Assembly: GCA_017395935.1 (NCBI GenBank) | Contig: JAFQNL010000034.1 | Span: 1 to 64,000, forward strand | Length of the DNA stretch: 64,000 nt | Direction of reading: 5' to 3' | DNA from: Oscillospiraceae bacterium | GTDB taxonomy: Bacteria; Bacillota; Clostridia; Oscillospirales; Oscillospiraceae | In this document: positions 59,140 to 64,000 of the stretch, one piece after another | How positions within the stretch are numbered: position 1 is the first letter of the stretch | Layout: the number at the start of each line of letters is the position of its first letter | Program-made: the position numbers and the translations under genes | The notes under the pieces: generated by a model | Told to the model about the DNA's origin: nothing | What the model saw: the letters and a program-made list of their open reading frames with translations, nothing else | The model's database searches: none

Positions 59140-60069
59140 ATGGCAGAACGAGGAAAACGCGCGGCCGCCAGCGGGCGAAGGAGCTTTGGGCCGGTCAGGG
59201 TGCTGCTCATCCTGATCTTTGCCGCAGTCTTTGTCTTCTCTGGCTATATGTTCCTCTCCACTTATCTGGAAGGACAGAAGGAACAGGGCGCCTTTGACCA
59301 GCTGACTCAGCTCAAGACCGAGATCCTGACCGGTGCCGGATCGGAAGAGATAGACATGAGCCTCTACTTCCCGGATGGAGACTACTCCACCGCCAGCGCT
59401 GAAGAGATTGCCGCTGCCGAGGAACGAGCCGCCGCTGAAGCGCTGGCCCGGGAACAGCAGGCAAAGCTGGACTGGTACAGCCAGATGAAGGAGGAATACC
59501 CCGATCTGATCGGCTGGGTCAGCGTGCCGGGCATGCTGATTGACTATCCGGTCATGTATACTCCGGAGGATCCGGATTACTATCTCCATCGCTCCTACGA
59601 CGGGAGCTATGCCCGCAGCGGTACCCCCTTCCTTGGCGAGGGCGGAGACGAGAACAGTGACTGCACCATCGTCTACGGCCACAATATGAAAAACGACACC
59701 ATGTTTGGCACTCTGGAGGAGTACAAGGAGGAGAGCTTTGGCCGGGCCAATCCGGTGGTCTATTTCGATTCCCTGGAGGAGATCCGGGCCTATACTGTCT
59801 TTGCGGCCGTAGAGTGCCGAGTGCTGACCGAGACGGAAAATGACCTGCGCTATTACCAGTATGCCGGTCCGCTGGACGAGCGTTCCTTTGATGAGCTCAA
59901 CGACTGGCTGATAGACCGGTCTATCTATGATCTGGGCGCCGCACCCCAGTTTGGAGATCAGATTGTCATCCTCTCTACCTGCAGCTATCACACCGAGGAC
60001 GGCCGCTTCATTGTCGCCGCCTTCCGGGAGAGACCGGAGGAGACAGAAGAAACAATACAGGCTGAATAA
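59140..60069 (+). CDS. srtB: Class B sortase
   Basis: 309 residues. N-terminal membrane helix (VRVLLILIFAAVFVFSGYMF), an Ala/Glu-rich helical spacer, then the sortase barrel: YPDLIGWVSVPGMLIDYPVM, catalytic His in IVYGHNMKNDTMFG, catalytic Cys in VILSTCSYHTEDGRF and Arg in the following DGRFIVAAFRE. The extra helix between strands (YDLGAAPQFGDQ region) marks class B. It attaches proteins with NPQTN-like signals to the wall or builds pili; no obvious substrate gene lies in the window. ATG at 59140 has GGGAGGA eight bases upstream. Confidence 0.92.
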   Translation: MAERGKRAAASGRRSFGPVRVLLILIFAAVFVFSGYMFLSTYLEGQKEQGAFDQLTQLKTEILTGAGSEEIDMSLYFPDGDYSTASAEEIAAAEERAAAEALAREQQAKLDWYSQMKEEYPDLIGWVSVPGMLIDYPVMYTPEDPDYYLHRSYDGSYARSGTPFLGEGGDENSDCTIVYGHNMKNDTMFGTLEEYKEESFGRANPVVYFDSLEEIRAYTVFAAVECRVLTETENDLRYYQYAGPLDERSFDELNDWLIDRSIYDLGAAPQFGDQIVILSTCSYHTEDGRFIVAAFRERPEETEETIQAE

Positions 60070-60077
60070 TGAGAAAA

Positions 60078-60109
60078 CCCCGAAGAAAGGAAAGTTCCTC
60101 TCTTCGGGG
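60078..60109. terminator. Bidirectional terminator
   Basis: CCCCGAAGA (60078-60086) and TCTTCGGGG (60101-60109), followed by T-runs on both strands. Confidence 0.9.
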
Positions 60110-60116
60110 CTTCTTT

Positions 60117-60638
60117 TTATCTGTAGTAGCTCAAACACCGCCGGACAGCGCCCAGCTCTTCAAAGTACATCTCGTATTCCTCCAGATACTGATAGCCGCG
60201 GCCCTCAATCAGTTTCTGGGAAGGCAGGTTATCCGAGAAATGGTCGCAGACGCAGTAGTCAAACCGCTCTTTCAGATACCGGGTAACCATCTCCAGCATT
60301 TCACTGCCCAGACCCTGCCTCTGGAAGCGGCTTCCAATCACAAAGCCCAGTCCAACGCATGCTCTTCCGGCCAGAGGAGGTGTGCTGCTTCGGTAGGGAT
60401 TGACATGGATATAACCGATCAGCTCCCCGTTTCGCAAAACGGCAAGAGCGGACCGGTAGGCGGTCAGAGACTGAAAGAACCGGTCAAAGGCTTCGTCGTT
60501 TTCTGCCGGAAGAAAGCCTGCCGGCTCGGTTACCGCCCTGCTGTCCAGCAGACAGGCCAGCGCCTGCCGATCCTGCCCGTCCAGCAGCCGACAGGTCAGC
60601 CGGGGCGAAGCGAGCGTCTTTCCGGTCATACCAATCAT
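60117..60638 (-). CDS. GNAT family N-acetyltransferase
   Basis: 173 residues. Acetyl-CoA-binding motif A is visible in VGLGFVIGSRFQRQGLGSEM (Q/R-x-x-G-x-G/A), preceded by LAVLRNGELIGYIHVNPYRS, and motif B-like SDNLPSQKLIEGRGYQYLEE follows. The RimJ/RimL-type layout suggests acetylation of a protein N-terminus or a small amine. Substrate unknown. GGAGG precedes the ATG by eight bases. Single-gene unit with its own terminator. Confidence 0.9.
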   Translation of the reverse strand: MIGMTGKTLASPRLTCRLLDGQDRQALACLLDSRAVTEPAGFLPAENDEAFDRFFQSLTAYRSALAVLRNGELIGYIHVNPYRSSTPPLAGRACVGLGFVIGSRFQRQGLGSEMLEMVTRYLKERFDYCVCDHFSDNLPSQKLIEGRGYQYLEEYEMYFEELGAVRRCLSYYR

Positions 60639-60741
60639 GTTCTAACCTCCTGTCTGTTTCTACTGTGATGATAGATTGAGGCGGCGAAAATGTCAAGATA
60701 AGAATGACATAATAACATATTATGTAAAATAAAAAACGGAA

Positions 60742-60767
60742 CCGCCGCACCCGGCTGGGTGCGGCGG
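60742..60767 (-). terminator. Terminator of greA-lysS
   Basis: CCGCCGCACCC and GGGTGCGGCGG around GGCT; on the minus strand TTCCGTTTTTTATTTT follows. Confidence 0.92.
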
Positions 60768-60784
60768 AAAGGTAATAGGTGAGA

Positions 60785-62719
60785 TCAGGAGATCCGGGTG
60801 CCCTCGGGGACAGAGTCATCGACCATGATGACCTGGCAGCCGCAGGCGCTGTTGGTTGCGGCCAGCAGCATACCGTTGCTCATGATGCCTACCAGCTTCT
60901 TGGGCTCAAGATTTGCAACGACAATGATCTTCTTGCCGATGAGCTGGTCGGGGGTATATTCGTTCTTGATGCTGGAGACGATGGTGCGCTCACCCAGACC
61001 GTCGTTCAGGGTCAGCTTCAGGCAGTTGCGGGAGCTTTCCACGCTGACGCAGTCAACTACCTTGCACACCCGCAGATCCAGCTTGGCGAAGTCGTCGATG
61101 CTGATATTGTCCTTCAGCTCGGCCACGGGATCGCCGGCCTTCTGCTCAGCGGGAGCAGACTCGGCCTTGGGAGCCTCAGCCTTGGGGGCGTCTGCCTTCT
61201 TCTCGGCGGGCTTGGCGGGCAGATCCAGAGGCTTCATGGTGGGGAAGAGGAGAACGTCCCGGATGGAATCGCTGCCGGACAGGAGCATGACGCAGCGGTC
61301 AATGCCGATGCCCATACCGCCGGTGGGAGGCATACCGTATTCCAGAGCGTTGATGAAGTCCTCGTCCATCATACCAGCCTCGTCGTCGCCCTTGGCGCGC
61401 ATCTCGACCTGCTTCTGGAAGCGTTCCTTCTGGTCGATGGGATCGTTGAGCTCGGAGAAGGCGTTGCACATCTCGCTGCGGCAGATGAACAGCTCGAAGC
61501 GTTCGGTCAGCCGGGGATCGGCGGGAGAACGCTTGGACAGGGGGGAGACATCCACGGGATGCATGGTGATAAAGGTGGGCTGGACCAGCAGACCTTCCAC
61601 CTTCTGATCGAAGCAGGCGTACAGGTAGTTGCCCCAGGTCTTATCCGTGGTCTCGCCCAACTCGACGCCCACGCTCTTGGCCAGAGCCTCGGCCTCTTCA
61701 TCGGTAGAGATGGACATGAAGTCAATACCCAGATACTGCTTGACAGCCTCGTGCATGGGCAGACGGGCCCAGCCGGGAGCCAGATCCACCTCTTCGCCCA
61801 GCCAGGAGACCTTGTAGGTGCCCAGCAGCTTCATGGCGGCAGAGGACAGGAAGTCTTCCATCAGATCCATCATGTCGTTGAAGTCGGCATAGGCCTCGTA
61901 CAGCTCCACGGTGGTAAACTCGGGATTATGACGGGTATCCATACCCTCGTTGCGGAAGATACGGCCCACTTCGTATACCCGCTCCAGACCGCCGACGATG
62001 AGGCGCTTCAGATGGAGCTCGGTGGCAATGCGCATGTACATATCAATGTCCAGCGTATTGTGGTGGGTGATAAAGGGACGGGCGGTAGCGCCGCCGGAGA
62101 TGGTATTGAGAACGGGAGTCTCTACCTCCATATAGCCCCGGTTATCCAGGAACTCGCGGAGATACTTGATGAACTGGCTGCGCAGAGCGAAGGTGTTGCG
62201 CACGTCGGGGTTCATGATCAGATCCACATAGCGCTGGCGATAGCGCAGCTCCTTGTCGGTCAGACCATGGAACTTTTCGGGCAGAGGCAGCAGGCTCTTG
62301 GACAGCAGCTTGACCTCGTCGGCCCGGACAGAGGTCTCGCCGGTCTTGGTCTTAAAGACATGGCCGGTGACACCGATGATATCGCCGATGTCACACTTCT
62401 TGAACCAGCTGTATTCCTCTTCGCCGATCAGATCCTTGCGGACATAGATCTGAATCTGGCCCACCTTGTCCTGCAGACCGCAGAAACAGACCTTACCCAT
62501 GCCCCGCTTGAACATGATACGGCCGGCCACGGAGACGACCTGCTCTTCCAGAGCTTCGTAGTGCTCCAGAATGTCGGTGGTGTGGTGAGTGACGTTGTAC
62601 TTGGTCAGGGTGAAGGGATCCCGACCGGCGTCCTGAAGGGCAGTCAGCTTATCCCGACGGATCTGAAGCAGTTCGCTCAGGCTCTGAGCCTCATCAGGGA
62701 TATTGTTCTTGTTTGCCAT
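60785..62719 (-). CDS. lysS: Lysyl-tRNA synthetase (class II) with a C-terminal tRNA-binding domain
   Basis: 644 residues. Residues 1 to about 500 form a normal class II LysRS: OB-fold (VVSVAGRIMFKRGMGKVCFC), motif 1 near RYRQRYVDLIMNP, motif 2 RVYEVGRIFRNEGMDTRHNP, motif 3 GMGIGIDRCVMLLSGSDSIR. A Pro/Ala/Lys-rich linker (about 501-536) then leads to a second OB-fold, residues 537-644 (DFAKLDLRVCKVVDCVSVES, IVVANLEPKKLVGIMSNGML), of the Trbp111/MetRS-C type that binds the tRNA elbow. Bacterial LysRS usually ends near 490-510. ATG at 62719 has AGAAGAGAAAC upstream; the gene is 25 bases behind greA. Confidence 0.96.
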   Translation of the reverse strand: MANKNNIPDEAQSLSELLQIRRDKLTALQDAGRDPFTLTKYNVTHHTTDILEHYEALEEQVVSVAGRIMFKRGMGKVCFCGLQDKVGQIQIYVRKDLIGEEEYSWFKKCDIGDIIGVTGHVFKTKTGETSVRADEVKLLSKSLLPLPEKFHGLTDKELRYRQRYVDLIMNPDVRNTFALRSQFIKYLREFLDNRGYMEVETPVLNTISGGATARPFITHHNTLDIDMYMRIATELHLKRLIVGGLERVYEVGRIFRNEGMDTRHNPEFTTVELYEAYADFNDMMDLMEDFLSSAAMKLLGTYKVSWLGEEVDLAPGWARLPMHEAVKQYLGIDFMSISTDEEAEALAKSVGVELGETTDKTWGNYLYACFDQKVEGLLVQPTFITMHPVDVSPLSKRSPADPRLTERFELFICRSEMCNAFSELNDPIDQKERFQKQVEMRAKGDDEAGMMDEDFINALEYGMPPTGGMGIGIDRCVMLLSGSDSIRDVLLFPTMKPLDLPAKPAEKKADAPKAEAPKAESAPAEQKAGDPVAELKDNISIDDFAKLDLRVCKVVDCVSVESSRNCLKLTLNDGLGERTIVSSIKNEYTPDQLIGKKIIVVANLEPKKLVGIMSNGMLLAATNSACGCQVIMVDDSVPEGTRIS

Positions 62720-62744
62720 AAATGTTTCTCTTCTTTCCAATAAT

Positions 62745-63224
62745 TTAGCGGTTGACAGTGATATTGACAACGCGGTAGGCGATAGCACCCATGGGAGCGT
62801 CCACGGTCACTTCGTCGCCGATTTCCTTGCCCATCAGGGCACGGCCGAAGGGGGATTCCTCGGAGATACGGCCGCTCATGGGGTCGGCTTCCTGAGAACC
62901 GACGATACGGTACTCCTCCTCTTCCTCCAGATCCAGATCCAGAACGGTGACGGTGCAGCCCAAACCCACTCTGGTATCGTCGGAAGCGCCCTCTTCGATA
63001 AGGATATAGTTATCCAGAATGGCCTGGACCTCGGCCTCACGGGAGTAGAGCTTACCCTGCTCGTTCTTGGCCTCGTCGTACTCGCTGTTTTCGGACAGGT
63101 CGCCGAAGGAACGGGCTTCCTTAATCTGCTCGGCCACTTCCTTCTCGCGGACGGTCTTCATCCATACCATTTCATCCTGCAGCTCTTTCAGACGGGCAGG
63201 GGTAAGCTTGACGGGATTTGCCAT
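62745..63224 (-). CDS. greA: Transcription elongation factor GreA
   Basis: 159 residues, normal length. N-terminal coiled-coil hairpin with FGDLSENSEYDEAKNEQGKL carrying the acidic tip, and the C-terminal FKBP-like domain with YRIVGSQEADPMSGRISEES and PFGRALMGKEIGDEVTV. It rescues backtracked RNA polymerase by stimulating transcript cleavage. AAAGGTGA precedes the ATG by eight bases. Co-transcribed with lysS, a frequent pairing in Firmicutes. Confidence 0.97.
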   Translation of the reverse strand: MANPVKLTPARLKELQDEMVWMKTVREKEVAEQIKEARSFGDLSENSEYDEAKNEQGKLYSREAEVQAILDNYILIEEGASDDTRVGLGCTVTVLDLDLEEEEEYRIVGSQEADPMSGRISEESPFGRALMGKEIGDEVTVDAPMGAIAYRVVNITVNR

Positions 63225-63338
63225 GATATATCACCTTTCTTCGATAAAAGTCAATAAAATACCCCATTTCTGAGAGGGGAATCCGGCGCCGCCGGAAACT
63301 TTCCTATCAAAAATGGCATAATTGTACATTATTGAAAC

Positions 63339-63367
63339 AGTATAGGCTCTTTTGCCCGGACTGTCAA
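63339..63367 (-). promoter_or_regulatory. Promoter of greA-lysS
   Basis: On the minus strand TTGACA (63367-63362), 17-base spacer, TATACT (63344-63339). The roughly 105-base leader behind it contains TCCGGC/GCCGGA and CCCC/GGGG hairpins, the latter followed by a T-rich stretch, so some premature termination is possible. Confidence 0.85.
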
Positions 63368-63496
63368 GGGGAAGATACCACAAAAGAGGGGGATAAAGAA
63401 GGGGAAAAACCGCCGATTCGCCTCTTTTTTGGAAAAAACCAGCTGCGTCTGGAAAAGTGACGCGTGTTGTGCTAAGCTATAAAATGGTGATGTATC

Positions 63497-64000
63497 ATGA
63501 TCCAAATCAGTAATATCCGCCTCCCATTGGGAAGCGACCGGCAGCTGCTGGAACGGAAGCTGGCAAAGCTGCTGCGGGTAGGACAAAGCGAGATCCGGGA
63601 GATCCAGCTGGTCAAGCAGTCCATTGATGCCCGAAAAAAGGAAGAACTGAAGCTGGTCTACACAGTCAACGTCTGCCTGAAGGACGAGGAACTGGCCCTC
63701 AAGCGGGCCGGCGGCGGGGCGAAACGACTGGAAAAGAAACCCTATCTCTTTCCGGAGACCAGCCCCTGGACGCACAAACCTCCGGTTATAGCCGGAATGG
63801 GACCTGCCGGTCTTTTTGCCGCTCTTTATCTGGCCAGAAACGGCATCCCCTCCATTGTCCTCGAGCGGGGTAAGCCGGTGGAGGAGCGCCAGCGGGATGT
63901 GGAGACATTTTGGAGAACAGGTGTGCTGGATACCCGGTCCAACGTCCAGTTCGGCGAGGGCGGAGCAGGCACCTTCTCTGACGGAAAGCTGACCACCGGA
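63497..64000 (+). CDS. FAD-dependent oxidoreductase (COG2509-like), 5' part only
   Basis: The first 168 codons are visible and the frame is open at the right edge. An N-terminal lysine/glutamate-rich domain of about 95 residues precedes the dinucleotide-binding motif PPVIAGMGPAGLFAALYLAR (G-x-G-x-x-G), then VLERGKPVEERQRDVE and SNVQFGEGGAGTFSDGKLTT. This is the layout of uncharacterised FAD-dependent dehydrogenases (COG2509) that are widespread in Firmicutes. ATG at 63497 is six bases behind GGTGA and gives the expected N-terminus; two nearby ATGs are in other frames. Reaction unknown. Confidence 0.88.
   Translation, partial: MIQISNIRLPLGSDRQLLERKLAKLLRVGQSEIREIQLVKQSIDARKKEELKLVYTVNVCLKDEELALKRAGGGAKRLEKKPYLFPETSPWTHKPPVIAGMGPAGLFAALYLARNGIPSIVLERGKPVEERQRDVETFWRTGVLDTRSNVQFGEGGAGTFSDGKLTTG

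Noticed and set aside
60779-62743. Very long open frame on the plus strand opposite lysS
   Set aside because: Its translation has no family motif and exactly mirrors the synthetase codons; G+C-rich codon bias leaves few stops on the opposite strand. The same applies to long frames opposite oppA, oppB, oppD and the nucleoside genes.
1-64000. CRISPR array, insertion sequence, prophage or rRNA operon
   Set aside because: No regularly spaced repeats, transposase, integrase, phage structural genes or rRNA sequence were seen in the window.

Overview
The window is a stretch of a G+C-rich, low-density-of-RNA-genes chromosome from a spore-forming Gram-positive anaerobe, most likely a member of the Clostridia close to the Oscillospiraceae. 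The reasons are a sigma-K-type sporulation factor, a ferredoxin-dependent 2-oxoacid oxidoreductase instead of an NADH-linked dehydrogenase, acidic Pro/Glu linkers behind the lipobox in every lipoprotein, a class B sortase, and an L10-leader attenuator of the Firmicute type. No tRNA, rRNA, CRISPR array or insertion sequence was seen. The assignment is inference from gene content, not from a marker-gene search.

Layout. Bases 1-947 are visibly A+T-richer and carry the 3' part of a HerA-like ATPase; this accessory DNA abuts a sigK gene that stops inside its last helix-turn-helix. From 1946 to 13537 come an M3 oligoendopeptidase and a complete but heavily remodelled Ami/Opp oligopeptide importer (binding protein, two permeases, two ATPases) plus a membrane-anchored ApbE-like protein. 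The binding protein appears to be circularly permuted, the first ATPase has a coiled-coil insertion of about 230 residues, and the second ATPase ends in two membrane helices. 13661-16683 holds an MFS carrier, a glycerophosphodiesterase and a HAD phosphatase.

16915-27671, all on the minus strand, is an eleven-gene nucleoside-salvage locus: lipoprotein and two permeases of the carbohydrate type (no ATPase), SIS-domain isomerase, YjbQ, two nucleoside hydrolases, purine nucleoside phosphorylase, LacI regulator, PfkB kinase and a tandem 2-deoxyribosyltransferase-like protein. A divergent nucleoside-type amidohydrolase follows, then glpK, a HAD phosphatase, ruvX and a VanZ-like protein.

33556-36909 is the rpmG-secE-nusG-rplK-rplA-(L10 leader)-rplJ-rplL translation cluster, preceded by about 230 bases of strongly nested inverted repeats that may encode a structured RNA. 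36990-40316 is a 2-oxoacid:ferredoxin oxidoreductase operon headed by an unassigned P-loop NTPase and facing a GntR regulator across a clear operator. 41243-47871 contains a transglutaminase-like protein, a threonine-aldolase-type enzyme, a second GntR regulator, a polysaccharide-deacetylase-like protein, an SGNH hydrolase, a radical SAM/SPASM protein and a membrane protein.

47941-55578 (minus) is a housekeeping operon trmH-dprA-topA-trmFO-plsX-rnc behind one strong promoter. 55838-60069 (plus) groups a lipoprotein, an MBOAT O-acyltransferase, its DHHW partner and sortase B, i.e. cell-surface modification. The window ends with a GNAT acetyltransferase, greA-lysS (the lysyl-tRNA synthetase carries an extra C-terminal tRNA-binding domain) and the start of an FAD-dependent oxidoreductase.
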